A stretch of 64,000 nucleotides of DNA from Pyxidicoccus parkwaysis (GTDB lineage Bacteria > Myxococcota > Myxococcia > Myxococcales > Myxococcaceae): the NCBI RefSeq assembly GCF_017301735.1, contig NZ_CP071090.1, positions 2,780,001 through 2,844,000 on the forward strand, in the 5' to 3' direction. Shown here in pieces: positions 9,904-18,043 of the stretch. Both the position numbers and the translations under genes were made by a program. The notes below the pieces were generated by a model. That model saw only the letters and a list, made by a program, of their open reading frames with translations, was not told the origin of the DNA and made no database searches. Every line of letters starts with the position of its first letter. Positions within the stretch are counted from its first letter, which is position 1.

Positions 9904-10878
9904 ATGTCCGAGAGTTCTCCAGCACGCTGGCTCCTGTTGCTGCACCAGCTGCCCGCACGGCCCGCCTATCTGCGGGTGAAGATGTGGCGGCACCTCCAGC
10001 GCATCGGCGCCGTCTCGCTCAAGAACTCGGCCTGGGTGCTGCCGGCGAACGAGGACACGCGTGAGGACCTGCAGTGGCTGGCGCAGGAAGTCGCACGCGA
10101 GGGGGGCGAGGCGAGCATGCTGGAGGCCCGCCTGCTCGAGGGCCTCGACGACGCCGCCGTGGAGGCCCTCTTCGTCGCGGCACGCGACGCGGACTACCAC
10201 GCGCTCGCCGACGAGGCGCGTGCACTCGAGCGGGACTCGCGGCGTACCTTGCGCAAGGAGGGGCCGCAGGCGCTCTCCACGGGGCTCGCGCGGCTGCGGC
10301 GGCGGCTCGAAGAGGTGGCGCGTATCGACTTCTTCAACGCCCCGGGCCGCGAGACGTTGGAGGGGCTGCTGGGGGCGCTCGACGAGAGACTCGCTCAGGC
10401 CCTGCGCAAGGAGGCGCCGCTCGCGCCCGCGGCCCCGACAGCGCGCCCTCGTGGAGCCACCTGGGTGACACGCAAGGGAATCCATGTCGACCGCATGGCC
10501 TCCGCGTGGCTCATCCGACGCTTCATCGACCCGGACGCGCGCTTTCGCTTCGTCCCGGGAAAATCGTATGCGGCCAGCCCCGGCGAGCTGCGCTTCGACA
10601 TGTTCGAAGGCGAGTACACGCACGAGGGTGAGCAGTGCACCTTCGAGGTGCTCCTGCAGCGGTTCGGCCTCCGCGACGGCGCGCTCGTCGCCCTGGGTGA
10701 AATGGTGCACGACATCGACTTGAAGGACGCGAAGTTTGGCCGACCGGAGACGGCTGGCTTCGAGCGCCTGGTGGCCGGCATCGCCCTCAACCACCCCACG
10801 GACGAGGAGCGGCTCGCACGCGCCTCGTCCGTCCTGGATGACCTGTACGCCGTCTTCACCAAGAAGCCTGCGCGCTGA
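9904..10878 (+). CDS. chrB: chromate resistance protein ChrB
   Basis: The 324-residue protein has both ChrB parts. The N-terminal domain (WLLLLHQLPARPAYLRVKMWRHL, IGAVSLKNSAWVLP) is winged-helix-like. The C-terminal chromate-resistance domain starts near residue 184 (WVTRKGIHVDRMASAWLI) and ends with NHPTDEERLARASSVLDDLY. ChrB proteins regulate or assist chromate efflux by ChrA, but no chrA is in this window. A GGAGACGAGG stretch precedes the ATG. The next gene (DUF1259) begins 38 bp downstream with its own strong ribosome-binding site, so the two are probably co-transcribed. Confidence 0.85.
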   Translation: MSESSPARWLLLLHQLPARPAYLRVKMWRHLQRIGAVSLKNSAWVLPANEDTREDLQWLAQEVAREGGEASMLEARLLEGLDDAAVEALFVAARDADYHALADEARALERDSRRTLRKEGPQALSTGLARLRRRLEEVARIDFFNAPGRETLEGLLGALDERLAQALRKEAPLAPAAPTARPRGATWVTRKGIHVDRMASAWLIRRFIDPDARFRFVPGKSYAASPGELRFDMFEGEYTHEGEQCTFEVLLQRFGLRDGALVALGEMVHDIDLKDAKFGRPETAGFERLVAGIALNHPTDEERLARASSVLDDLYAVFTKKPAR

Positions 10879-10916
10879 CACGCGCCAGGGCAGCACCCGA
10901 AGAAGGAGGACTCACG

Positions 10917-11861
10917 ATGATGAAGGAAAGTAGATGCTGGAAGCACCTGGTGCTGGCCCTGGCTTTGCTCCTCACCGGAGCGGTTCGTGCCCAGCAGCCT
11001 CAGGGCAGTCAACCCGGGGCAGGGGGGCTCGACACCGCGGACATCGAGCGGAGAGTCGGCGCCAAGGGCGAGCTGAGCGCCGACGAGGGCGTGTTCAAGG
11101 TGAGCCTGCCCCGCTCGGACATCCAGGCGAGCGCGGCCGGAGTGAAGCTCACCCCGCCGTTGGGCCTCACCGCCTGGGCCGCCTTCAAGCGCACCGGGGA
11201 CGCCACCATGGTGATGGGCGACATCGTGCTGCTGGAGGACCAGGTGAACCCGGTGATGGACGCGGCGCTGCAGAACGGGCTGGAAGTGACGGCCCTGCAC
11301 AACCACTTCTTCTGGGACAACCCGAAGGTGATGTTCATGCACATTGGCGGCATGGGCGAGACGGCCAGGCTCGCCGACGCGGTGGGCAAGGTCTTCACCC
11401 GCCTGCGTGAGACGGCGGGCGGAAAGGGCCGCGTGCCTCGCGCGTCGATTGACCCGGCCCGCTCGAAGCTGGAGGTCACGCAGCTCGACACGCTGCTGGG
11501 CCAGAAGGGCACCTACAAGGACGGCGTCTACAAGGTCACCGTGGGCCGCACCGTGCGCATGCACGGGTACGAAATGGGCAAGGCGATGGGGGTCAACACC
11601 TGGGCGGCGTTCGCAGGCACCTCGCGGCAGGCCGTCGTGGATGGGGACTTCGCCATGTTGGAGAGTGAGCTGCAGCCCGTGCTCAAGGCCCTGCGGGCGG
11701 CGAACATCGACATCGTCGCCATCCACAACCACATGACGGGCGAAGAGCCCCGCATGATGTTCCTGCACTACTGGGGAGTGGGGCCGGCCGAGGCGCTCGC
11801 GCGTGGAGTGCGCTCGGCCCTGGACCTCACCACGGCGTCAACCGGGACGGGAGCCCGCTGA
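10917..11861 (+). CDS. DUF1259 (LpqO/LppY-type) secreted protein
   Basis: The product has 314 residues. A signal peptide (LVLALALLLTGAVRAQ, ~10-25) is followed by two copies of the DUF1259 fold, at roughly 38-160 and 175-305. Each carries a histidine motif: LHNHFFWDNPKVMFMH in the first and IHNHMTGEEPRMMFLH in the second. The matching His and Asp/Glu positions suggest a metal site, which is inference. AAGGAGGA lies 6 bases before the ATGATG. Proteins of this family recur beside chromate and other metal-stress genes; their biochemical role is not established. The periplasm is the likely location. Confidence 0.75.
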   Translation: MMKESRCWKHLVLALALLLTGAVRAQQPQGSQPGAGGLDTADIERRVGAKGELSADEGVFKVSLPRSDIQASAAGVKLTPPLGLTAWAAFKRTGDATMVMGDIVLLEDQVNPVMDAALQNGLEVTALHNHFFWDNPKVMFMHIGGMGETARLADAVGKVFTRLRETAGGKGRVPRASIDPARSKLEVTQLDTLLGQKGTYKDGVYKVTVGRTVRMHGYEMGKAMGVNTWAAFAGTSRQAVVDGDFAMLESELQPVLKALRAANIDIVAIHNHMTGEEPRMMFLHYWGVGPAEALARGVRSALDLTTASTGTGAR

Positions 11862-11910
11862 GGTAGCCCCGTTGTCCGGATTGCAGGGAGGGATGCCTGG
11901 TGGTTAGCGG

Positions 11911-13395
11911 ATGTCTACCTTCCCGACTCGTGGCGCGGGGCCGCGCCAGGGCGGGTGGATGGGCGGGACGTGGCATCAATCCACGAGCAGTCGTGGGCGC
12001 ACACAGGCCGCCCGGGCGGGAGGTCTCGTCCTGGCCCTGTTCGTGAGCCTGGCGTCCACGTCCGTCGCGTACGCAACGGAAGGAACGCTGCCCGCGGATG
12101 CTCCCCTCGCCGAGAGTGCTGACGAGAAGGTGACAAAGCCGGAGCGCCATCCGTGGCTCGCGCTGGGAGAGGTCACCGCCATCAACGTGGTGGTGTGGGT
12201 CTGGGACAGGACACTGGGCCAGAAGGAATGGGCCCGGATAACGCCGCGGAACTGGCGGGACAACCTGAGCACGGGCTTCGTCTGGGACAGGGACGGCTTC
12301 TCCACGAACCAGTTCGCGCACCCCTACCACGGCAGCCACTACTACACGGCCGCGCGCGACAACGGCATCTCCTTCGCGGGGGCCATCCCCTTCACGCTGT
12401 TTGGAAGCACGCAGTGGGAGCTTTTCGCGGAGACCGAGCCGCCGTCCATCAACGACCTCATCAACACCACCATGGGCGGGGTGGCAATGGGGGAGGCCCT
12501 GTACCGGCTGTCTTCCTATGTGCTCGACACGGAGGCCACGGGACGCGAGCGGTTCGGCCGGGAGCTGGCCGCCGGCCTCATCAGCCCCGTCCGTGGCGTC
12601 AATCGGCTCGTGCGGGGTGATTCCTTCCGTCACGAGCCCACGCCTCCGGAGTGGCATGCGCCTGCGCTCACGGGCTGGGCAACGCTGGGCTACCTGAGCT
12701 TCGGAGACGGCAAGCTCGAGGCGGGAGGTAGAGACCAGTTCTTCAGCCAGTTCTCCCTGCGCTACGGGGACATGTTCCGGGACGACATCAAGCGTCCCTT
12801 CGACGCGTTCGACGCGCACATCCAGCTCACCACCCGGGAGACCAGTCTGGTCAGCCACGCGGGGCTGACGGGCATGCTCGCGGCGAAGACGCTGTTGGAC
12901 AACGAGCAGGAGGAGGTGCGCCTGGGCTTCATGCAGCAGCTGAGCTACGTGGACACCATCGCCTATGAGGTGGGGGGCCAGTCCCTGAACGTGGGCCTGC
13001 TGCACCGGCGCGAGCTCTCCGAGCACTCGACGCTGAAGTCGGCGTTCCTGGTGGAAGGCAGCGTCCTCACCGGCATCTCCTCCGGACACATGGGGGTCGG
13101 AGACCGTGACTACGACTATGGCCCCGGAGTAGGCCTCCAGCTCCACCTCGCCTTCGCGCGCGACGCATGGGACATCCTCACGCTGGAGGCGGGCGTGAAG
13201 CGCATCGTGGTGCTGAACGGCCAGGGCGGCGCACACCAGGTCCACACCGGACAGCTCCAGTTGGACCTGCCCGTGCTCGGCCGGATGGGCCTTGGCGGCG
13301 AGGTGAACTTCTTCCAGCGCCACAGCGAGTTCGACCACTTCCCGGACCTGGACAAGGACACCTACGAGCTGCGCGTCTTCCTGTCGGTGCACTGA
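11911..13395 (+). CDS. DUF3943 envelope protein
   Basis: The 494-residue protein has a long N-terminus before its signal sequence (GGLVLALFVSLASTSVAYA, ~37-56). The in-frame ATG at 11959 would give a normal-length leader and is an alternative start. Residues ~70-200 carry the DUF3943 features: HPWLALGEVTAINVVVWVWD, FVWDRDGFSTNQFAHPYHGS, YYTAARDNGISF. The second half alternates polar and hydrophobic residues, as in an outer-membrane beta-barrel, and ends ELRVFLSVH. The protein is probably in the outer membrane; its function is unknown. It follows the DUF1259 gene by 49 bp, likely the third gene of the chrB transcript. Confidence 0.7.
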   Translation: MSTFPTRGAGPRQGGWMGGTWHQSTSSRGRTQAARAGGLVLALFVSLASTSVAYATEGTLPADAPLAESADEKVTKPERHPWLALGEVTAINVVVWVWDRTLGQKEWARITPRNWRDNLSTGFVWDRDGFSTNQFAHPYHGSHYYTAARDNGISFAGAIPFTLFGSTQWELFAETEPPSINDLINTTMGGVAMGEALYRLSSYVLDTEATGRERFGRELAAGLISPVRGVNRLVRGDSFRHEPTPPEWHAPALTGWATLGYLSFGDGKLEAGGRDQFFSQFSLRYGDMFRDDIKRPFDAFDAHIQLTTRETSLVSHAGLTGMLAAKTLLDNEQEEVRLGFMQQLSYVDTIAYEVGGQSLNVGLLHRRELSEHSTLKSAFLVEGSVLTGISSGHMGVGDRDYDYGPGVGLQLHLAFARDAWDILTLEAGVKRIVVLNGQGGAHQVHTGQLQLDLPVLGRMGLGGEVNFFQRHSEFDHFPDLDKDTYELRVFLSVH

Positions 13396-13437
13396 GAGGG
13401 TGTGCCGACTGCCTTCCTCGCGGGCGTCGTCATCCGG

Positions 13438-14499
13438 TCAGTGCTTGTGACGGTGGTGCAGGTCCGACACGTGTGGATGGTCGTGCGTCAGCGGCGCGTG
13501 CTGGTGGGGATGGCTGTGCGGCTCGGTGGGGTTGGTGCCGGGAGGGTGCGCGTGCTGGTGGTGCGCGTCGTGGACGTGGAGGTGCTCGTGCTCCAACGCG
13601 GCGTGCGTGTGCACGTGGCCGTGCCGCTCTCGCAGCAGCAGGACGACGCCCATGGCCATCAGCGCGCCCGCCAGCAGGTCCAGGGGCCGCAGCCGCTCGC
13701 CGAGCAGGGGCACCGCCACCAGGGCGCCCACGAAGGGCGCGGTGGCGAAGTACGCCGCCTCGCGCGCGGCACCCAGCAGGCGAAGGGCATAGGCGTCCAG
13801 GACGATGGAGAGGCCGTAGCTGGCGAAGCCGAGCACCAGGGCGGAGCCCCACACGCGGCCGATGGGGAAGGGCTGCGAGGTGAGCCAGGCCACCACGAGC
13901 GTGCACGTGCCGGAGCCGAGTGCCTTGATGCGCACCAGCGCGAGCGGGTCCTTGAGGGACAGCCGCTGGGTGAGGTTGTTGTCCACCGCCCATGACAGGC
14001 ACGCGCCGGCCAGCGCGAGCACGCCGAGCACGTCTCCGTGCAGCTCTCCCTCCTGGAAGCCCAGCACCGAGGCGCCCGCGAGGACGAAGCCCGCGGCGAG
14101 GGCGCCCGCGCGGCCCAGGTGCTCGCCGAAGACGAGCAGCGCGAGCAGGATGGTGAAGGGGCCCTCCAGGTTGAGCAGCAGCGAGGCCGCGACGCCGGAC
14201 AGCCGCTGCAGGCCCACCAGCATCAGCACCGGGCCCAGGATGCCGCCGCAGAGGATGACTCCGAGCAGCGGGGGAACGTCCTTGCGCCCGAGGCGCGCCT
14301 CACGTGCTGGGGCGCCGGAAGGGCGCAGTCGTCGCAGTCCTTCGAGACACGTCAGCCCCAGCCCGCCTCCCAGGTAGAGGAGCGAGGCCAGGACCAGTGG
14401 CGTGCTGGAGGGGAGCAGCAGCTTCGCCACGGGCGCGCTGATGCCGAAGAGGGCCGCGGCGGACAGCCCCAGCACCGCGCCCTTCACTCGTGGAGACAC
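13438..14499 (-). CDS. EamA/DMT-family transporter with His-rich C-terminal tail
   Basis: From the GTG at 14499 the product has 353 residues. This start is chosen because GGGAGGAG lies 8 bases upstream; an ATG at 14550 would add 17 residues. About ten hydrophobic helices in two EamA repeats mark a drug/metabolite transporter (GAVLGLSAAALFGISAPVAK, LNLEGPFTILLALLVFGE). After the last helix, about 64 residues contain 23 histidines in HxH runs (HEHLHVHDAHHQHAH, HSHPHQH). Such a tail should bind Zn, Ni, Co or Cu ions, suggesting a metal or metal-complex exporter or a metal-gated carrier. The specific substrate is not readable. It is divergent from the methyltransferase gene, sharing a region with two tandem inverted repeats. 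Confidence 0.85.
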   Translation of the reverse strand: MSPRVKGAVLGLSAAALFGISAPVAKLLLPSSTPLVLASLLYLGGGLGLTCLEGLRRLRPSGAPAREARLGRKDVPPLLGVILCGGILGPVLMLVGLQRLSGVAASLLLNLEGPFTILLALLVFGEHLGRAGALAAGFVLAGASVLGFQEGELHGDVLGVLALAGACLSWAVDNNLTQRLSLKDPLALVRIKALGSGTCTLVVAWLTSQPFPIGRVWGSALVLGFASYGLSIVLDAYALRLLGAAREAAYFATAPFVGALVAVPLLGERLRPLDLLAGALMAMGVVLLLRERHGHVHTHAALEHEHLHVHDAHHQHAHPPGTNPTEPHSHPHQHAPLTHDHPHVSDLHHRHKH

Positions 14500-14666
14500 C
14501 GACACGGCTCCTCCCTCTCCGGCTCGTTCAGAGCCCGGACCCACTGGCAATTACCCTTGGCGGAGGCCGGTGGCCAGGGTGTCCTCGATGAGGTGGTCTT
14601 CTGGAATGCGGAAGGGTGATGCCGCGGCGTGAATCAGCTTCAGGGACAGGCGTGACTGCTCCGGCC

Positions 14667-14744
14667 AGTATACGGGAGCGTATGGAGGCAACACCCTGAA
14701 ACTTCCGGGCAGCATACGGAGGCGTATGGAGACAACGCCATGAA
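14667..14744. repeat. tandem 34-bp repeats with ATACG-N4-CGTAT cores
   Basis: Two near-identical 34-bp units occupy 14667-14700 and 14711-14744, 44 bp apart (about four helical turns). Each holds an inverted repeat: ATACG-GGAG-CGTAT at 14670-14683 and ATACG-GAGG-CGTAT at 14714-14727. The second copy runs into the GGAG ribosome-binding site and ATGAA start of the methyltransferase; the first carries CTGAA in the matching place. This looks like a duplicated operator-leader unit controlling the divergent transporter and methyltransferase genes. Confidence 0.6.
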
Positions 14745-15546
14745 GCGCATGTCGCTGTTCGAGTTCGAGGACTTCCGCTGGTTCCCGGGCGGTCTGCGGG
14801 AATGCCTGACGCTCTACATCGCGGCGATGCACCGCGTTCTGGGCACCGAGCGCGTCTTGGCGCCCCTGCTGGCGCGGGCCCTGAAGGCCGCTTCGACCGA
14901 CCGGGTCGTGGACCTCTGCTCCGGGGGCGGCGGGCCACTTCTGGAGACGACCGCACGACTTGCCGCGGACCACGGCCTCCGGCCGAGCGTGACCCTCACC
15001 GACCTCTACCCGAACACGGACGCCGCCTCGCGCATCAACGCGGCGGGGGACGCGGCGCAGGTCCGCTACCATGCGAGCCCGGTCGACGCAGGCCAGGTCC
15101 CCGACGCGCTCCAGGGCGTGCGCACCATGGTCTGCAGCTTCCACCACATGCCCCCGCCGGTCGCGCGCAGCATCCTTCAGGACGCGTTCGAGAAGCGGCA
15201 GGCGCTCTGCGTGCTCGAAATCAGCGACAACTCGCAGCCGCGCTGGCTCTGGTGGACGGCCTTCCCCATCGGCATGTTGATGGTGCTCCTGCTGACGCCG
15301 TTCGTCCGACCTCTGCGTCTGCGGCAGGTGCTGCTCACCTACGCGCTCCCGGTGCTCCCGCTGTTCATCGCCTGGGACGGCGCCGTGTCGAACGCGCGCA
15401 CGTACACCGAGGAGGACCTGCGGGAGCTCCTGGCGGGGCTGGAGGCGCCGGACTACCGGTGGGAAATCACCCGCCCGAGAGCGCCCGGCGCACCCGCGAC
15501 GATGCTCACCCTCGTGGGTCTGCCTGGCACCCGGACGGAGACGTAG
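14740..15546 (+). CDS. class I SAM-dependent methyltransferase with membrane segments
   Basis: The product has 268 residues. Motif I of Rossmann methyltransferases is clear (VVDLCSGGGGPLLETT, ~50-65), followed by an acidic second strand (TLTDLYPNTDAASR, ~82-95). Residues ~170-215 then hold hydrophobic stretches (WTAFPIGMLMVLLLTPFV, VLLTYALPVLPLFIAW), which suggests a membrane-bound or lipid-modifying enzyme. The late region WDGAVSNARTYTEEDLRELL resembles the substrate-side cap of related enzymes. GGAG sits 7 bases before the ATG. The substrate is unknown. Its likely co-regulation with the divergent His-tailed transporter is inferred from the shared tandem operators. Confidence 0.7.
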   Translation: MKRMSLFEFEDFRWFPGGLRECLTLYIAAMHRVLGTERVLAPLLARALKAASTDRVVDLCSGGGGPLLETTARLAADHGLRPSVTLTDLYPNTDAASRINAAGDAAQVRYHASPVDAGQVPDALQGVRTMVCSFHHMPPPVARSILQDAFEKRQALCVLEISDNSQPRWLWWTAFPIGMLMVLLLTPFVRPLRLRQVLLTYALPVLPLFIAWDGAVSNARTYTEEDLRELLAGLEAPDYRWEITRPRAPGAPATMLTLVGLPGTRTET

Positions 15547-15587
15547 AGGGCGCGGGCCCTTCGACAACCCGTTGCCACCGGAGTCGC

Positions 15588-15644
15588 TAACGAGGCTGGG
15601 GCGGTTGTCAGAGCTCGGAGTCAGTCCTCAACGGGGCTGGAGGA
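15588..15644. repeat. 57-bp direct repeat, left copy
   Basis: This segment matches 18641-18697 in the same orientation at roughly 80% identity, with one base gap on each side. The longest shared blocks are TTGTCAGAGCT, GGAGTCAG and CTGGAGGA. It covers the last codons of the imm52 gene and the bases just after its stop. The two copies bracket the toxin, immunity and peroxidase genes, 3,053 bp apart. Confidence 0.75.
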
Positions 15645-16380
15645 GGCCGGCCCGGGCAAGTAGCTCACGAACCCTTCGGGCCAGTGCAACGTGCTCCGGG
15701 TTGGCCATGGTGAAGCGCTCCGGGGTGAGGATGATGAGGGTGCCCTGGTCCTCGACTGGCTCGATGCGCACGGGCGCGGGGAGGGGAGGCACCCTGCCCA
15801 GGCGGTGTGAAAGGTACGTCAGCCAGTTGAGGAAGAACGGTGATGAGTTGGGTTCCCCATCGAATTTCCGGTACGCGGTCGAACCGGCCATCGCCCAATC
15901 CGGCTCCCAGCCAGACACCATGCTCCGCACGACGTTCGTCAGCAGGGGAGCCGTGGTCAGCCGCTCAGCACTTGCTCCTCGCGACGGCAAATCCAGTAAG
16001 CACACGTTGGAGATGCTTCGCGCGTAACTGCCGCAGAGCATCCTCAAGTACACGAATTCTCCACGTTCACCATCGTTGTATGCAGACACGGACAGGCCCA
16101 GGTCTTCGATGGCCGGCCCTCCGGGTTCCCGATTGACTCCGCGTCGGAACGCCTCGGTGAGAGTGGCCATATCGGGTGGCATGAGCGGCGTCTTGCGACC
16201 CTTTCCACGCGGTTTGGGGATCTTGTTCCAAGTGGCCAATAGCGGGTCGCATGAAGCCAGCAGGTTGAGGAAGCCCACGGCCCGCCGAGCGCATTCCTCG
16301 GCGGATTCCTTCCGCGGCCCCCAGTAGGCGCCAGCGTAGTACGTCTCTGGGTATGTCTCGGGCTCAAGAGTGATGCTCAC
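15628..16380 (-). CDS. Imm52-family immunity protein
   Basis: The 250-residue cytosolic-looking protein has no signal peptide. Its N-terminus (ETYYAGAYWGPRKESAEECA) and the following helix with SCDPLLATWNK match the Imm52 immunity family, which accompanies polymorphic toxins including REase-fold ones. The start is a GTG at 16380, 10 bases after the toxin stop, so the pair is one transcript with the toxin first. The role inferred is to bind and neutralise the Tox-REase-5 domain of the upstream gene product. Base composition is visibly less GC-rich than its neighbours, which fits horizontal exchange. Its last codons (LLQPR) lie in a direct repeat shared with the end of the histidine kinase gene at 18675. 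Confidence 0.8.
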   Translation of the reverse strand: MSITLEPETYPETYYAGAYWGPRKESAEECARRAVGFLNLLASCDPLLATWNKIPKPRGKGRKTPLMPPDMATLTEAFRRGVNREPGGPAIEDLGLSVSAYNDGERGEFVYLRMLCGSYARSISNVCLLDLPSRGASAERLTTAPLLTNVVRSMVSGWEPDWAMAGSTAYRKFDGEPNSSPFFLNWLTYLSHRLGRVPPLPAPVRIEPVEDQGTLIILTPERFTMANPEHVALARRVRELLARAGLLQPR

Positions 16381-16390
16381 GATGCTGTTC

Positions 16391-17986
16391 TCAGAGGGCT
16401 GGGGTGTGGATGACCTTGATCTCCAGAACGTTATTGCTCCTCAGCAGCCGCTCGATGGCCTCAGCAGCATGCTTCTCTGCGACATGCCACTCAATCGGAA
16501 TACCCAGGCCCTCGACCTTCTTGCTCTGTCGCGCGGCCTGGTCGATGAGATCCTTGGCGCCGTCGGAGTGCTTGAACCAATCCTTCGGAGCAAAGTTTTC
16601 GTCGAAGAACTCGGCGTATCCAGGGCCCTTGGCCTCCAGGAGCACGCCGTTCTTGTAGCCGTCGAACTTCGTCCCACCGCTCTTTCTGCCCACGCCACCC
16701 ACCCAGTAGGCCTCGTCGTACGAACGTCCTGAAATCTGCTCCTGGTAGGCCCGAGCACGTGCAGGCGCGCCTTTCTCCTCGGAGGGCCCCCATTGCCCCG
16801 GTTCGCGCCCGCCGGAAGGGGAGGCAGCTCCAGCGGCCGAGTTGGCCCGCTGGAGGATGATGGCGGCTCCGGGCCCTCCACCCAGCACCGAGGCCATTCT
16901 TCCCACCGGCACCGCCACGCGCTCCAGCGACAGCGCTCCCTGCGCGGACAGCGACAGCGCGGGCACCGTCGCCTCGGCCCCAGCCAGCGCGCCCGTTACC
17001 GTGCGTGTGGTGGCGGAGGCGGTACCCGTCGTCACGAGAAGACTCGTGGCCAGTTCGGCCACGGCGCGCACCTGCTCGCCGCGCGTCATGTACCGGAAGC
17101 GCTCGAAGTACTCAGGCGACGAGGCGATGAGTGCGGCGACACCAGCGGGTAGATGCTTCAGCGCGGCGATGCTGTCCAACGGGCGCGTGAAGAACTGGCC
17201 CAACGCGAGCGCCAGCTTCAGGAATGCCGCCTCGGCACCATCCAGCGAGCGGCCGAGGTAGTCCGCATCGTCGTACACCTCGACGAATACGGGGCCATCG
17301 ACCGGCTCCAGCCGCTCGTTCGCGAGCCGGAAGACAGAGCCGTTGCTCACATAGAAGCGCCCCAGCTCGAAGAGGCCCGCTCGGAATGCGCCGTCCCTCC
17401 ATTCCACGGACGCGGCCTTCTGCTGCGTGCCTCCAGTCCGCACCCAGGCCAGGTACCCATCCGGCCTCAGCACCGCCACCCGCGCGAAGCGCTCTGCCCG
17501 GCGCAAGAGGTCGCGATGAGAGACAGTGCCTCCTTGCAGCACCTCGCGCAGCATGAAGCCCACGGCCATGCGGGCCGGGAAGGTGCCGAGCGTGACGGGC
17601 TTGCGAAGCAGCCTCTCCAGGAGGCGTGCCGCATGCATCGGTGTCAGAGGGCTGCCCGGAAGAGGACGCGCATCCGTTGCTTCCAGCCCCGCGTCCGTCA
17701 GCAACATCTCCCAGGCATCCCCTTGTGCGCTGCTTCCAGCGATGCCGTCTCCCACAGCACGCGCCACGCGCTGTGGGCCCAGCCGTGTCACATCCCCGCC
17801 CGCGTCCTGGCGACGATGCATCTGTCCGCGTTCATCCAAACCGGGAGCGGAGGAGGGTTCGGCACGTTGCGCGTAGCCCACATCCGTCCCGCGCACGGCC
17901 GGCGAAGGGAGCGACGCGCAACCGGTGGTCAGCAGCGAGACAGAAACCAGCAGCGCCCAGGCGGTACGCGGCAATTCAGCATGCAT
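16391..17986 (-). CDS. lipoprotein polymorphic toxin with Tox-REase-5 domain (SitA-like)
   Basis: The product has 531 residues. A lipoprotein signal ends at Cys23 (LLTTGC) with Ala at +2, favouring the outer membrane. Residues ~90-370 form an uncharacterised helical carrier region. A low-complexity hinge (~380-408) leads into the C-terminal toxin domain (~410-531). That domain shows the restriction-endonuclease-fold core Asp442, Glu451 and Lys453 (FDGYKNGVLLEAKGPGY), diagnostic of Tox-REase-5. It is therefore predicted to be a DNase delivered to other cells. Lipoprotein toxin followed by immunity gene is the arrangement of SitA-type toxins exchanged between myxobacteria through TraA/TraB outer-membrane contacts. 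No sitB-like gene is adjacent, so assignment to the Sit system is inference. Confidence 0.85.
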   Translation of the reverse strand: MHAELPRTAWALLVSVSLLTTGCASLPSPAVRGTDVGYAQRAEPSSAPGLDERGQMHRRQDAGGDVTRLGPQRVARAVGDGIAGSSAQGDAWEMLLTDAGLEATDARPLPGSPLTPMHAARLLERLLRKPVTLGTFPARMAVGFMLREVLQGGTVSHRDLLRRAERFARVAVLRPDGYLAWVRTGGTQQKAASVEWRDGAFRAGLFELGRFYVSNGSVFRLANERLEPVDGPVFVEVYDDADYLGRSLDGAEAAFLKLALALGQFFTRPLDSIAALKHLPAGVAALIASSPEYFERFRYMTRGEQVRAVAELATSLLVTTGTASATTRTVTGALAGAEATVPALSLSAQGALSLERVAVPVGRMASVLGGGPGAAIILQRANSAAGAASPSGGREPGQWGPSEEKGAPARARAYQEQISGRSYDEAYWVGGVGRKSGGTKFDGYKNGVLLEAKGPGYAEFFDENFAPKDWFKHSDGAKDLIDQAARQSKKVEGLGIPIEWHVAEKHAAEAIERLLRSNNVLEIKVIHTPAL

Positions 17987-18043
17987 GGTTCCACCCGCGG
18001 CTTGATGGCGATGGGAGAGCGCGCTGCTGGTGTGGTCAATCGT

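Noticed and set aside
11827-13392. 521-codon frame antisense to the DUF3943 gene
   Set aside because: No ribosome-binding site and no family features; the plus-strand gene has a signal sequence and DUF3943 motifs.
14544-14560. TGGCAATTACCCTTGGC as a sigma-54 promoter
   Set aside because: The GG and GC elements are spaced one base too far apart and the -12 element is TTGGC, not TTGC.
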